A DNA stretch of 64,000 nucleotides from Stenotrophomonas sp. 704A1 (GCF_030549525.1 NZ_CP130831.1:2443501-2507500), one strand, 5' to 3'; counted from the first letter of the stretch, positions 1 to 9,304 are shown. Numbers and translations are program-made. The notes: generated by a model not told the origin, from the letters alone.

Positions 1-153
1 GGCCGCCTGGGGCTGCTCCGTTACTTCGACGGGCAACTGGAATCGGCCATGGCATTCGATACCGACGGCAGCCGGATCATCGAAGTGCTGGTGCAACGCA
101 ACCCCCACAAGCTCTCGCGCATCGTGGGCAATACGCCCGCGCAGCTCTGCTAG
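1..153 (+). CDS. ECF sigma factor, C-terminal fragment (SigJ/ECF41-type)
   Basis: The frame is open from base 1 to a TAG at 151-153, so only the last 50 residues are present and the gene begins left of the window. The tail reads as a SnoaL-like fold with the segment VQRNPHKLSRI near its end; ECF41/SigJ-type sigma factors carry a C-terminal SnoaL domain ending in a very similar RNPxKL motif that modulates sigma activity. No promoter-binding regions 2 or 4 are visible here, so the call rests on the tail alone. It converges with the bestrophin-like gene 40 bp downstream. Another SnoaL-fold protein is the alternative. Confidence 0.6.
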   Translation, partial: GRLGLLRYFDGQLESAMAFDTDGSRIIEVLVQRNPHKLSRIVGNTPAQLC

Positions 154-192
154 CGGCCACGCCGGCGGCCCTGCAGCGGCATCGGCCCGGCA

Positions 193-1149
193 TCACGCAT
201 GCCCGCCGGCCCTGCGCAGTTCCCTCTCGGCCAATGCGATGACCGAAGTGCCGGGATCCGCGTTGTCGGCGTGATGCATCCGCGTCCGGTCAAGCTTCGC
301 CGCATTGGCAAGTACGAGATAGAGCCAGACCAGCACGGTGGAGAGGGGGACGATGGCCCAGCAGGCGATCGCGCGGATGGGATGGTCGTCGAACAGGACC
401 AGCGGCCCCATGGCATCGATCAGGCCGAACGGCATCAGCAGGATCAGGACAACCAGCAGCAGTGCCTCGGCCCTGGCGGCAACACAGGGGGCCAGCGGTT
501 GCATGCGCTCTTCGGCCGCCTCCAGCCGCTGGAGTTCATGCAGCAGGCGGTGAAGCTCCAGGAAGATGGAGGGCGAGATGACATCCTTGCCCAGAAGCGC
601 TCGCAACGACTCGCACTGCAGCGTCAGGATCTCCTGCGAGGGCCTGGCCGCCGCCAGGATCCGCTCGCGTTCGCAGGGACCCACGTAGGACCCCAGCTTG
701 CGCTCAAGACGCAGCCGCTCCCGCTGCAGCATTGCCCTCGCTGCGGGAAGGCCGCGCGATGGCTGGCCGGCATGTGCATGGGCCTGCCGCCGTTGATATC
801 CCAGCGCGGCAAGCCAGGCCAGGTGGCGTTCGGCCAACGCGTCAGCGGGATCCATCGCCTGCGACGAATGCCGCGCGAGCAGCATCCAGCTGCGACTGGT
901 GGCCATGACCGACGCCCCGTGGCTGCGCGCCTGCAGGGATCGCGCGTGCCCTCGGATGAGCCTGGCAGCAAGGACGATGGCCAGGGTCAGCGCGATCGTG
1001 GCCACCACATCCCACGGCATGCGGATCCACAGCGATTCGGTGCCCATGTACAGCGCCACCACCGCTGCGGCATGCAGCAGCGGCAGCAGAAGCACATGAT
1101 GTGTCCGCCATCTCATCGGAAAGCGCTCCGCCATTGCTGCGACTGCCAT
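193..1149 (-). CDS. bestrophin-like membrane protein
   Basis: 318 residues. Two hydrophobic N-terminal segments (about residues 13-33 and 39-60) and two near the C-terminus (about 228-250 and 265-285) bracket a long helical charged region. The stretch PSQEILTLQCESLRALL, the helix ending in EERMQPLAP and the following LLMPFGLIDAMG match the layout of bacterial bestrophin (UPF0187) anion channels, in which a conserved helical dimer region precedes a P-F-x-L-x-(D/E)-x-x-G helix. The start at 1149 is chosen because GGGAGG lies about 7 bases upstream; the frame stays open to 1257 without a better site. Ion selectivity cannot be read from sequence. Divergence from typical bestrophins makes this a family-level inference. 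Confidence 0.55.
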   Translation of the reverse strand: MAVAAMAERFPMRWRTHHVLLLPLLHAAAVVALYMGTESLWIRMPWDVVATIALTLAIVLAARLIRGHARSLQARSHGASVMATSRSWMLLARHSSQAMDPADALAERHLAWLAALGYQRRQAHAHAGQPSRGLPAARAMLQRERLRLERKLGSYVGPCERERILAAARPSQEILTLQCESLRALLGKDVISPSIFLELHRLLHELQRLEAAEERMQPLAPCVAARAEALLLVVLILLMPFGLIDAMGPLVLFDDHPIRAIACWAIVPLSTVLVWLYLVLANAAKLDRTRMHHADNADPGTSVIALAERELRRAGGHA

Positions 1150-1275
1150 TTCCCACCTCCCTGGGCCGTGCCAGGCGCACGCGGCGTTGCTGGCACGACC
1201 GACCTCACTCGGATTGGCGTGGTCCGCAGGACGGTGCCCCGCGCTGCTGCAGGGCATCCAGTCCCATGGACGTTC

Positions 1276-2196
1276 CTAGAAGCTCCAGAAAACCGGCACC
1301 CACTCGAATGCTTCGCCCGATGCCGACACCCGGCCCACGGACGGGAATGGAAGGTGCGTGGCCACCAGCAGTTCGCCGGTATCGGCCAGGTCACTCAGCA
1401 GGCGCATCCGCACCCGCGCCGACTCTTCCGGGTCATGCTCGAAGCCGTTGAACCAGTTCGGCTTCTCGAACCCTACGGCGAATACCGCATCCCCTGCGAA
1501 GGTCAGCGCGTCGCCCTTCGAAGAGAGCCGCACCACGCAGTGGCCGGGGGTGTGCCCGCCGGTCCGGTGCGCAACCACGCCGGGCGCCACTTCGACCGTT
1601 TCATCGAAGGTACGGATGCACTGCCTGTACGTGTTCCAGAACTGGGTGGCCGTGGCCCGCAGTGCATCCGGAAAGCCGTCCGGCATGCTCGTCCGGGAGA
1701 AATCGGGGGACTGCCAGAACGCCACTTCCGCAGCGGCCACATGGATCTGGACATCGGGGCGGAGGCGCTCCTTGACACCGTCCACCAGCAATCCACCAAT
1801 GTGATCCATGTGCATGTGCGTGATGATCACATCGGTGACCGAACCGAGGTCGATTCCGGCCGCATCAAGGCGCCTGATCAGCTGCCCGGCGCGTGGCAGC
1901 TGAAGTTCGGGATCCATGCCCAGGCCTGCATCGATGAGGATGGTCCTGCCGGCACTGCGAACGACCATCACATTGAGTGCCCATTCGAATACATCGTGCG
2001 GCAGGTACATCTCGTCCAGCCACTCCGAACGTTCCGGTGCCGATACGTTGTGACCCAGCATCTGCGTGGGCAGCGGCAGGACACCGTCGCTGACCACCAG
2101 GACATCGATTTCTCCGACTTTCAGCGCATAGCGCGAGGGAACCAGCTCTTCGACAGGGCAACTGGTCACGACAGTGGCTTCTTGCAGACTGGACAT
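1276..2196 (-). CDS. MBL-fold metallo-hydrolase
   Basis: 306 residues of the metallo-beta-lactamase superfamily. The zinc ligand motif HMHMDH is at residues 127-132; a second histidine lies in GGHTPGHC, a metal-bridging aspartate in FAGDAVF, and a last histidine in VATHLPFP near the C-terminus. No signal peptide is visible, so it is probably cytoplasmic. The start at 2196 is preceded by TGGAGG at normal spacing; upstream in-frame sequence is low-complexity Pro/Arg/Ser-rich and not credible as protein. Stand-alone MBL hydrolases of this size include quorum-quenching lactonases and glyoxalase II-like enzymes; the substrate here is not identifiable. No operon partner: it is divergent from the lipase gene across a 388-bp gap. 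Confidence 0.85.
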   Translation of the reverse strand: MSSLQEATVVTSCPVEELVPSRYALKVGEIDVLVVSDGVLPLPTQMLGHNVSAPERSEWLDEMYLPHDVFEWALNVMVVRSAGRTILIDAGLGMDPELQLPRAGQLIRRLDAAGIDLGSVTDVIITHMHMDHIGGLLVDGVKERLRPDVQIHVAAAEVAFWQSPDFSRTSMPDGFPDALRATATQFWNTYRQCIRTFDETVEVAPGVVAHRTGGHTPGHCVVRLSSKGDALTFAGDAVFAVGFEKPNWFNGFEHDPEESARVRMRLLSDLADTGELLVATHLPFPSVGRVSASGEAFEWVPVFWSF

Positions 2197-2584
2197 GGAA
2201 AACCTCCACAGGTGGCTGGATGGACCCTGGGGTCCGTGGCTGATGCTCGTCCGGCAGCGCGGTGCCCGTGGGCGGGCACACGATCGGCACTGTGAAGGCG
2301 GCGCCGCGCTCTGCCGGGAAAACATGGGAGCGTCGCCACGCTAGGCCGAATCCGCGGGCCCCACTAGTGATCCGTGCGGCCACAGTGTGTTGAGTGCAAG
2401 GCAGCAGCAGGCAGCGCAGGCCTGCCAGTCGGCTGCCACGCAGCGCGGCTTCAGGTGGTTCCATGAAGGAACCGCTGCAGTGACCTGCAGGTGACTTCCC
2501 TGCGCGAACCCCAACGCAATAATCGGCGCGTCGGCAGCATTCCGGCAGAACACGCAAGGAACCTGCACAGGTTGGGAGCTGCAT
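2197..2584. other. intergenic region between divergent MBL hydrolase and lipase genes
   Basis: 388 bp without a gene I can support. It must hold the promoters of both flanking divergent genes. Shine-Dalgarno-like sequences occur at each end (GGAGG before the MBL start, GGGAG before the lipase start). I see no strong inverted repeat, small ORF with a ribosome site, or RNA motif inside. Confidence 0.5.
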
Positions 2585-4357
2585 ATGTCCATCACATCGC
2601 TAGCCGTGCTGCCCCTGCTCCTGATGCTGTGCGCGTGCAGCACGCTGGCTGCGCCAGGCCAGGCCGCGTCGACGCTGGAGGGCTGCACCGCACGGGCCGC
2701 GTGCGACCCACTGCCGGGCGTGCAACGGGATGCGGGACCGTTGCACGAGGTGCCGGCCGCTGCCGCTCCGCGCCAGGCACGGAAGTGGCTCGACTGTGCG
2801 GCCACGTCATACACGGCGATGGTGTCCGGGGGCGATCCTTCAACGCACCGTGTCGGCACCTGGACCCGGTGCAGCGACCAGTTCCTGTCGCTGGCGCTGA
2901 CCGGCCGTGCGCCCTGGCAGCCGGGAAGGCGCCAGGTGCTGGGCATCGACATCGATGTGCAGTTCCGCGGCCTGTCGCGCAACCTGCAGCCGCCGCTCCG
3001 CGTCGTGCGGTCGGCGCAGGTGCCGATCCGGATCCCGGGCGGGCGGCCGGGCACGGTTGCAGGGTATGGCGTTCCCCTCGTCGTATGGTCGCGGCGCTGC
3101 GTCGACCGCCCGGAATGCAGCCTGTTTCCACCCGAAGGCATCGCCAGGCCGGCTACCGGCTGGATCGAGACCGATCAGGCCGGGCATCCCACGCTGGTGA
3201 TTGCCGGGCCGGACGCCGCCGTCGCGCCGGGCATTCCCGGCACGCCCGCCGTGGACAGCACGGCCGCCTATGCCTGGCTGGCGAGGACCTCGTCGCTGGG
3301 ACGGCTGGGTGTATGGGGGCTGCTCGGCGGCAAGGCGCTCGGGCGCCGCTCGGGCCTCTACCTGCTTGAGGACTACGATCCCGGCAAGCGCCCCATCGTC
3401 ATGATCCACGGGCTTGGCAGCAACCCACTGATCTGGGCGAGGTTGTCCAGCGCGATCTGGGCCGACCCGGAGCTGAGCAGGAGATACCAGGTCTGGCACA
3501 TGGTCTACCAGACCAATGCGCCGCAGCTGACCGCGCGCTACCGCGCACAGAACTATCTGAACGCGGTGCTCGATGTTCTGGATAGCGAAGGGGATGATCC
3601 CGCCCGCAGCGGAATCGTGCTGATCGGCCACAGCATGGGGGGCGTGGTCGCGCGCCTGCTGTGCGCCGACGCCTCGCCAGCGCTGTGGGACTCGGCATTC
3701 ACCGTCGCCCCCGAAGACCTGGTGGGTGCGGACCGTGACCTCCAGGTCATCGGCGATACGTTCCGCTTCCGCCACTTCCCCGGCGTCACCCGGGCGATCT
3801 TCCTGGCCACCCCGCATCACGGCAGCCCGACGGCCGATGGCTGGATCGGCAAGCTGGTGGCGCACCTCGTCCGCGGGCGGCCTGCCGAGCTGGATGCGCT
3901 GAGGCGGATCGCCGCCGATCAGCCCGAGGCGATCCGCAAGGAGCTGAGGGACAGCATCTTCAGGTTCCGCATCAACAGCATCGCCACCCTGCGGGTGTCT
4001 CACCCGGTTCGGGTCGCCAGCCAGTCATTGATGCCGGTGCCGACCATCGCATACGACACGATCGCCGGGCGCCGGCGCGGCTCGGATCCGCCCGGTGACG
4101 GCGTCGTTCCCCTGCAGAGTGCCCTGCTCGACGGGGCCGAGACGACCACGATCCTGGATGCCAACCACTACGTGTACGAGCACCCCGAAGCGATCGCCAC
4201 GGTCCTGCGGATCCTCCGCCAGGACGCGCCGGTGCGGCGCGACGTGGACAGCGCAGGCAGTACCCGCGCGATGCCGTCAGCGTTTGCCGAAGGCGCGCAT
4301 GAATGTGGAAACGGCCTGGGCCGTCCACTGGTCGATCTGCGCGTCCGACGGTGCTGA
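2585..4357 (+). CDS. exported lipase-like alpha/beta hydrolase, probable lipoprotein
   Basis: 590 residues. The N-terminus is a lipoprotein-type signal (hydrophobic LAVLPLLLMLCAC, lipidation cysteine likely residue 18), so the product should be anchored in the envelope. A long N-terminal half of unknown fold is followed by a lipase domain: the oxyanion-loop motif IVMIHGLGSNP near residue 270 and the nucleophile elbow GHSMGG near residue 347, as in PGAP1-like and triacylglycerol lipases. The catalytic His is plausibly in DANHYVYEHPE, about 60 residues from the end. GGGAG precedes the ATG. The last 27 codons run antisense through the 3' end of the TetR gene and look low in complexity, suggesting a late extension of the reading frame. 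Confidence 0.8.
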   Translation: MSITSLAVLPLLLMLCACSTLAAPGQAASTLEGCTARAACDPLPGVQRDAGPLHEVPAAAAPRQARKWLDCAATSYTAMVSGGDPSTHRVGTWTRCSDQFLSLALTGRAPWQPGRRQVLGIDIDVQFRGLSRNLQPPLRVVRSAQVPIRIPGGRPGTVAGYGVPLVVWSRRCVDRPECSLFPPEGIARPATGWIETDQAGHPTLVIAGPDAAVAPGIPGTPAVDSTAAYAWLARTSSLGRLGVWGLLGGKALGRRSGLYLLEDYDPGKRPIVMIHGLGSNPLIWARLSSAIWADPELSRRYQVWHMVYQTNAPQLTARYRAQNYLNAVLDVLDSEGDDPARSGIVLIGHSMGGVVARLLCADASPALWDSAFTVAPEDLVGADRDLQVIGDTFRFRHFPGVTRAIFLATPHHGSPTADGWIGKLVAHLVRGRPAELDALRRIAADQPEAIRKELRDSIFRFRINSIATLRVSHPVRVASQSLMPVPTIAYDTIAGRRRGSDPPGDGVVPLQSALLDGAETTTILDANHYVYEHPEAIATVLRILRQDAPVRRDVDSAGSTRAMPSAFAEGAHECGNGLGRPLVDLRVRRC

Positions 4358-4939
4358 GTCCGGATGCAACAGGGATTCAAGTTGCCCCTCCCCCCGAACG
4401 AGGTTGACGAAATGGCTCGCTGCCGCATGGGAACCGATGTCGTCCAGCTCAAGCTCGCCTTCCGCGGCGGCCTGGCTCAGCTGCGCCGCCACCAGTTCGG
4501 TCACCGTCCGGGGGCCGGCGAGGTAGAGCGTTCTGGCCAGGTGGGGAAATCGCTGCGCTTCACCCACCACGGCGCGGAACATGGCCAGGCCGGCGGGCGA
4601 AAGCACGATCTCCAGATAGGCGCGCGCCAGTTCCGAAAGGGTCTCGCGCAGGCGGCCCCGGTCGAACTGGATCTCCCTGATGGTGCGGGTGAACGCTGCG
4701 CACTCGGCCTCTATCACCGCCGAGAACAGCGCCTCCTTGTTGGGAAAGTGGGCATAGACCGTTGCTTTGGAAACGCCCGCCTCCCTCTGGATCATGTCGG
4801 TGGTTGCCGCACTGAAGCCGTTGGCCAGGAACACGCCCCTGGCGGCCTCGAGGACGACCTGGGCCTTCGCGGGCAGCGCCTTGGGCGCAGGTGCGGCGGC
4901 GGCATGGAGGGCACGGGGCGCGGGCGGGTGGCGTTCCAT
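4277..4939 (-). CDS. TetR/AcrR-family repressor of the adjacent efflux operon
   Basis: 220 residues. Residues about 25-70 form the TetR helix-turn-helix (AARGVFLANGFSAATTDMIQ then VSKATVYAHFPNKEALF, the classic recognition helix). The C-terminal ligand domain resembles the AefR-like TetR_C group. It is divergent from a six-gene efflux/glycosyltransferase operon, and the 198-bp spacer holds two near-identical palindromes (4988-5001 and 5082-5095), so it most likely represses both itself and the operon until a toxic ligand binds. Its 3' end overlaps the convergent lipase gene by 81 bp, unusually long. Confidence 0.88.
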   Translation of the reverse strand: MERHPPAPRALHAAAAPAPKALPAKAQVVLEAARGVFLANGFSAATTDMIQREAGVSKATVYAHFPNKEALFSAVIEAECAAFTRTIREIQFDRGRLRETLSELARAYLEIVLSPAGLAMFRAVVGEAQRFPHLARTLYLAGPRTVTELVAAQLSQAAAEGELELDDIGSHAAASHFVNLVRGEGQLESLLHPDSAPSDAQIDQWTAQAVSTFMRAFGKR

Positions 4940-4987
4940 TTGCGGGTCTCCGGCTTGCCGTGCAAGGGCGCGGGCAAGTGCAAAACT

Positions 4988-5001
4988 GTACCGAGGGGTA
5001 C
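4988..5001. promoter_or_regulatory. palindromic operator 1, probable TetR site
   Basis: The 14-mer GTACCGAGGGGTAC is an inverted repeat (GTACC/GGTAC arms). It lies 49 bp upstream of the TetR start and is nearly identical to the 14-mer at 5082-5095. Paired copies in a divergent regulator/efflux spacer are the usual picture for autoregulated TetR repressors. A single GGTAC half-site also sits at 5016-5020. Confidence 0.65.
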
Positions 5002-5081
5002 TGCAAGACTACGCAGGTACAGACGCCTGCGCAACAGGGGCTTGCAATCTTCGGCCCATCCGATAAGAATCTGACCGCATC

Positions 5082-5095
5082 GTACCGAGCGGTAC
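5082..5095. promoter_or_regulatory. palindromic operator 2, probable TetR site
   Basis: The 14-mer GTACCGAGCGGTAC is a perfect inverted repeat and differs from the copy at 4988-5001 by one base. It lies 42 bp upstream of the outer-membrane-factor start codon, where it could block RNA polymerase on the efflux promoter. Confidence 0.7.
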
Positions 5096-5137
5096 AGTAC
5101 AGCCCTCCTTTCTTGACTCGCCCGCGCAGGCACCGCC

Positions 5138-6652
5138 ATGGCATACCGAATCTCACCTTCAACGCTGCTGGGCCGATTGCCCTGCCTCCTCCTGGTGGCG
5201 TCGGCGACCGGCTGCACGGTCGGCCCCGACTTCGTCAGGCCCGACGATGGCCTGGCCCAGGTCCAGCTCAGCGCACGCGACACCTACGAAATCGAGGACC
5301 GCACGACATCGGCGTCGACGCCGGTCCGCTGGTGGGACCTGTTCAACGACCCGGTGCTCACCGGCCTGCAGACCGACGCCGAGGCGGCCAACCTGGACCT
5401 GCTGCTGGCGACCGAGCGCATCCAGGAAAGCCGCGCACAGCTGGGCATCGCGTCCGCGGACCTTCTGCCCAGCGTCGGCGCGTCGGCTGCCTATGCGCGC
5501 GAGGCGAACAGCGCGAACGGCAAGTTCGCCGCGCTGGGGGCGCCGACCACGGCCAATGACTTCTGGCAGACCGGCCTGGACGCCAGCTGGGAAATCGATC
5601 TCTGGGGTCGCGCGCGGCGTGCCCGCGAAGGTGCGGCGGCGGCGCTGGAAGCCTCCGTCTATGGGCGCGAAGTCGCGCGCGCAGCGCTGGCTGCGGAAGT
5701 GGCCCGCAACTACCTGCTGCTGCGCGGCGTCCAGGCGCAGCTGGACGTCACCCGGCAGAACCTGGAAGTCGCCGACCGTGCGCTGGGGATCGCGGAGAAC
5801 CGGCAGCACAACGGCGTCGGCACGACGTTCGAGACCGCGTCGGCGCGCGCCCAGCTTGCCACCACCCGGTCGCTGGTGCCTGAGCTGACCCAGCGTCGCA
5901 ACGCACTGGTCAGCGCGCTGGCCCTGCTGCTCGGCGAAGAGCCGCGTGCGCTGGATGCCCGGCTGATGATGGCCATGCCGTTGCCGGCGCTTCCCTCCAA
6001 CATCCCCGTCGGCATCCCCTCGGAACTGGCCCGCCGTCGCCCGGACATTCGACGGGCCGAGGCACAGCTGCACGCTGCGACGGCAGCGATCGGCGTGGCA
6101 AAGGCAGACTTCTACCCGCGCATCGGGCTCCGCGGCAGGATCGGCGTGGAGGCGTTCGAAGGCAGCGATCTCGGCAGCTGGGACTCGCGGACGTTCTCGG
6201 TCGGGCCCACCGTGTACCTGCCCATCTTCCAGGGCGGGCGCCTCAAGCAGCGGCTGGCGCTCAATGAGTCCCGCCAGCGGAGCGCGGCCATTGCGTACCG
6301 GCAGACGGTGCTCAATGCCTGGCACGAAGTGGACGGCGCCCTGGATGCGTGGAGCGCGCAGCGTTCCCATCACCAGGACGCAGAGATCGCCTACGAGGAG
6401 AATCGGCTGGCACTGCGCGCAGCCGAACGCGGCTACCGCGAAGGCGCCTCGGACTATCTCAGCGTGCTCACCGCGCAGCGCGGCCTGCTGGCAAGCCAGT
6501 CGGCGCTCAATGCCAGCGCCACCAACTCTGCCCTCGCCGTCGTCGGCCTGTTCAAGTCGCTCGGCGGCGGATGGGACAGTACCGCCTTCTCCCACGCCGA
6601 TGACGCGGAGGCACATGCCGCCGGGCCGCGCCTGGGGGGGAGCGGGCCATGA
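5138..6652 (+). CDS. outer-membrane efflux factor, NodT/OprM family lipoprotein
   Basis: 504 residues. A signal peptide ends in the lipobox-like SATGC (Cys26) followed by TVGPDFVRP, the hallmark start of NodT-type outer membrane factors. Two OEP repeats follow, with the typical WEIDLWGRARR and PDIRRAEAQLHAATAAIGVAKADFYPRI motifs. It would form the trimeric TolC-like tunnel of a tripartite pump with the next two gene products. First gene of the operon; its stop overlaps the MFS start (ATGA). The C-terminal dozen residues are Gly/Pro-rich and likely disordered. Confidence 0.93.
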   Translation: MAYRISPSTLLGRLPCLLLVASATGCTVGPDFVRPDDGLAQVQLSARDTYEIEDRTTSASTPVRWWDLFNDPVLTGLQTDAEAANLDLLLATERIQESRAQLGIASADLLPSVGASAAYAREANSANGKFAALGAPTTANDFWQTGLDASWEIDLWGRARRAREGAAAALEASVYGREVARAALAAEVARNYLLLRGVQAQLDVTRQNLEVADRALGIAENRQHNGVGTTFETASARAQLATTRSLVPELTQRRNALVSALALLLGEEPRALDARLMMAMPLPALPSNIPVGIPSELARRRPDIRRAEAQLHAATAAIGVAKADFYPRIGLRGRIGVEAFEGSDLGSWDSRTFSVGPTVYLPIFQGGRLKQRLALNESRQRSAAIAYRQTVLNAWHEVDGALDAWSAQRSHHQDAEIAYEENRLALRAAERGYREGASDYLSVLTAQRGLLASQSALNASATNSALAVVGLFKSLGGGWDSTAFSHADDAEAHAAGPRLGGSGP

Positions 6653-8202
6653 CCGAGGCCACCCTTCCTGCCGCGCTGCCGGCCGGTGCAGGCGCCCATT
6701 CCCCGCAGCGGGCCATGCTGGGCCTGGCCGGCATCTTCCTGGCCGCCATGCTGGCCGGCCTCAACAACCGCGTGGGCGCCATTGCCCTGCCGGACGTGCG
6801 CGGTGCGCTCGGCTTCGGCCTCGACGATGCGTCCTGGCTCACCACCGTGTACAGCGTCGGTGAGCTGATCGCCATGCCGTTCTCGGCCTGGTTCGCCATC
6901 ACCTTCTCCGTGCGCAGGTTCGAGCTGTGCATGATCGCGGTGTGCACGCTGCTCGCGCTGCTTGCACCGTTCGTGCGGAACCTTGAACTGCTGCTGGCGC
7001 TCCGCTTCGTGCAGGGCGTGGCCAGTGGAACGATGATCCCGGTGCTGATGATGGCAGCGCTGAAGTTCCTGCCGCCCAACATCCGCCTGCACGGTCTGGC
7101 GCTGTATGCGCTGACCGCCACGTTCGCGCCCAACGTGTCGATCTGGCTGGCCGGGTACTGGTCAGACGGGCTGTCCGATTGGCGGTGGATCTATTGGCAG
7201 GTGATCCCGCTGGCCGCCCTCGCGGCGTGGCTGGTGGCCATCGGCCTGCCCAGCGAACCAGTGCAGCGGGACCGCTTCGCGCAGGCCAACTGGCCCGGGA
7301 TGCTGTGCGGCGTGCCCGGGTTCGCGTTGCTGGCCATCACGCTGGACCAGGGCATCCGCCTGGACTGGTTCAACTCGCCGCTGATCGTCACCACCGGCGT
7401 CGCCGGGCTTGCGCTGCTGGCGCTGTACCTGCTCACCGAGTGGTACCACCCGGCGCCGTTCATCAAGCTGCAGATCCTGGGCAGGAGAAATCTCGGCCTT
7501 GGGTTTTCCCTCTTCGTCGTTCTGCTGGTCGTCATGACCTCGGGCACCCTGCTGCCGATGAACTACCTGGCCGCGATCCAGGGATACCGGCCCGCGCAGA
7601 TGGCGCAGATCGGCCTGTCCATCGCACTGCCGCAGCTGGTGCTGGGCTCGCTGGTCGCGGTGCTGCTCTACCGGAGATGGGTGGATGCGCGCCTGGTGTT
7701 TGCAGGCGGCCTGCTGTTGATCGCGACGGCATGCTTCCTCGGGGCACACCTGGACGCCAGCTGGAACCGCGATCAGTTCGTGCTGCAGCAGGCGCTCCAG
7801 GCCCTCGGCCAGCCAATGGCGGTGGTCGCCATGCTGTTCCTCTGCACCAGTGTCGTGCAGCCGCACGAGGGGCCTTTCGTCTCCGGCAACATCAACACGC
7901 TGCGCGCCGTGGGCTCGCTGCTGGGTGGCGCGGTCGTGGGCCAGCTCATCGTGGTCCGCCAGCGGTTCCATTCGGACATGCTGCTGGACCAGGCGGGCCT
8001 GAGCGCGGGAACCCATCCGCTGGCGTTCGATCCCACCCAGCTGATGGCCTACACCGGCGCGCAGAGCCTGGTGCTGTCGGTGGCAGACGCCTACCGCGTA
8101 CTCGGGGCGCTGGCCCTCCTCATGGTCCCGTTCGTACTGAGCATGACCTTCATCCCTGCCCCTGATCTCTCCGGGAAGAAAGCCGCCGGAAGCGGCGCGT
8201 AA
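6649..8202 (+). CDS. MFS multidrug transporter, DHA2 (EmrB-type, 14 TM)
   Basis: 517 residues with about 14 predicted membrane helices, the size and topology of DHA2 drug:H+ antiporters. The N-terminal part has the LNNRVGAIALPDVRGALGF segment of EmrB-like pumps (motif D1 region) and VQGVASGTMIPVLM resembles the motif C region. It is the inner-membrane pump of the tripartite system. It overlaps the upstream gene by 4 bp and is followed after 19 bp by the HlyD adaptor. Unlike the common emrAB order, the outer-membrane factor comes first and the adaptor last. Confidence 0.93.
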   Translation: MTEATLPAALPAGAGAHSPQRAMLGLAGIFLAAMLAGLNNRVGAIALPDVRGALGFGLDDASWLTTVYSVGELIAMPFSAWFAITFSVRRFELCMIAVCTLLALLAPFVRNLELLLALRFVQGVASGTMIPVLMMAALKFLPPNIRLHGLALYALTATFAPNVSIWLAGYWSDGLSDWRWIYWQVIPLAALAAWLVAIGLPSEPVQRDRFAQANWPGMLCGVPGFALLAITLDQGIRLDWFNSPLIVTTGVAGLALLALYLLTEWYHPAPFIKLQILGRRNLGLGFSLFVVLLVVMTSGTLLPMNYLAAIQGYRPAQMAQIGLSIALPQLVLGSLVAVLLYRRWVDARLVFAGGLLLIATACFLGAHLDASWNRDQFVLQQALQALGQPMAVVAMLFLCTSVVQPHEGPFVSGNINTLRAVGSLLGGAVVGQLIVVRQRFHSDMLLDQAGLSAGTHPLAFDPTQLMAYTGAQSLVLSVADAYRVLGALALLMVPFVLSMTFIPAPDLSGKKAAGSGA

Positions 8203-8221
8203 TCACCAGGACATCACACTC

Positions 8222-9256
8222 ATGACCATGCCTCCCAAAACCAAGCTCATCGCCGTATCGCTGGCGGCGACCGCCATCCTCCTTGCCATCGCCTACTTCA
8301 ACCGCGACGAGGCCAGCGCGTCCACCCAGAGCACCGACGATGCCTACGTGCAGGCGGATTTCACCGTCGTGTCGCCACAGGTCTCCGGCCTCATCAGCAA
8401 GGTCCTTGTCGAAGAGAACCAGAAGGTGCGTGCCGGCGACCTGCTGGTCAGCATCGACGACCGCGACTTCCAGGTTGCGGTCAGCGCCGCTGCCGCGGAC
8501 GTCAAGGCAGCAGAGGCCACGGTGGCCAGCCTGGCCGGACGGATCCAGCAGCAGGACGCGCTGGTGCGCCAGTCGAGAGCGGCGATAGCCTCGGATTCGG
8601 CCGAGGTCGTCCTCGCGCAGGCCAACCAGCGCCGCTATCGCAACCTCGCTGCGGATGGTTCCGGCTCGATCCAGGCCCGGCAGCAGGCCGATGCCTCGCT
8701 CGCGGTTCGCGTGGCCGGGCGTGACAGGAATCGCGCTGGGCTGGATGCCGCACTCGAGCAGACAACGATCCTGAGAGCCGAACTGCAGAAGTCCGAGGCC
8801 GCCCTGGCCAAGGCCACCGCCGCCTGGGAGGCCGCGAAACTGGCGCTTTCCTACACAAGGATCACGTCTCCGATCGATGGCGTGGTCGGCCAACGCTCGG
8901 TGCGGCTCGGTGCCCATGTGGGCGTGGGAAAGCCATTGCTGGCCGTGGTTCCGCTCGATGAGGTCTATGTCGCGGCCAACTTCCGCGAGACACAGCTGGC
9001 GCGGGTTCGTGTCGGCCAGAACGTCGCCATCACCGTCGATGGCCTGCCGGGGGTGAAGCTCAAGGGCAGCGTCGAGAGCCTGGGGCCCGCCAGCGGCGTG
9101 AGCTACTCCCCCGTTGCCCCGCACAACGCGACCGGCAACTTCACCAAGATCGTGCAGCGCCTGCCGGTACGCATCCGCATCGCACCGGGCCAGAAGGAGG
9201 CGAGCGGCCTGCGCGTCGGTATGTCGGTCACTCCGCGGATCACGATCAGCGAGTAG
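8222..9256 (+). CDS. HlyD/EmrA-family periplasmic adaptor
   Basis: 344 residues. One N-terminal membrane anchor (about residues 7-23), then DDAYVQADFTVVSPQVSG (first half of the lipoyl domain), a short coiled-coil hairpin rich in Ala/Glu/Gln (about 85-200), and the second lipoyl half RITSPIDGVVGQRSVRLGAHV, ending with the beta-barrel region. This is the standard EmrA/HlyD plan. It bridges the MFS pump and the NodT factor encoded just upstream. The start ATG at 8222 follows the MFS stop by 19 bp. Confidence 0.93.
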   Translation: MTMPPKTKLIAVSLAATAILLAIAYFNRDEASASTQSTDDAYVQADFTVVSPQVSGLISKVLVEENQKVRAGDLLVSIDDRDFQVAVSAAAADVKAAEATVASLAGRIQQQDALVRQSRAAIASDSAEVVLAQANQRRYRNLAADGSGSIQARQQADASLAVRVAGRDRNRAGLDAALEQTTILRAELQKSEAALAKATAAWEAAKLALSYTRITSPIDGVVGQRSVRLGAHVGVGKPLLAVVPLDEVYVAANFRETQLARVRVGQNVAITVDGLPGVKLKGSVESLGPASGVSYSPVAPHNATGNFTKIVQRLPVRIRIAPGQKEASGLRVGMSVTPRITISE

Positions 9257-9304
9257 CGCCATGACCTCCCCCATTGCCCGCACCCCTGCGCCCCTGCCGG
9301 AAGC

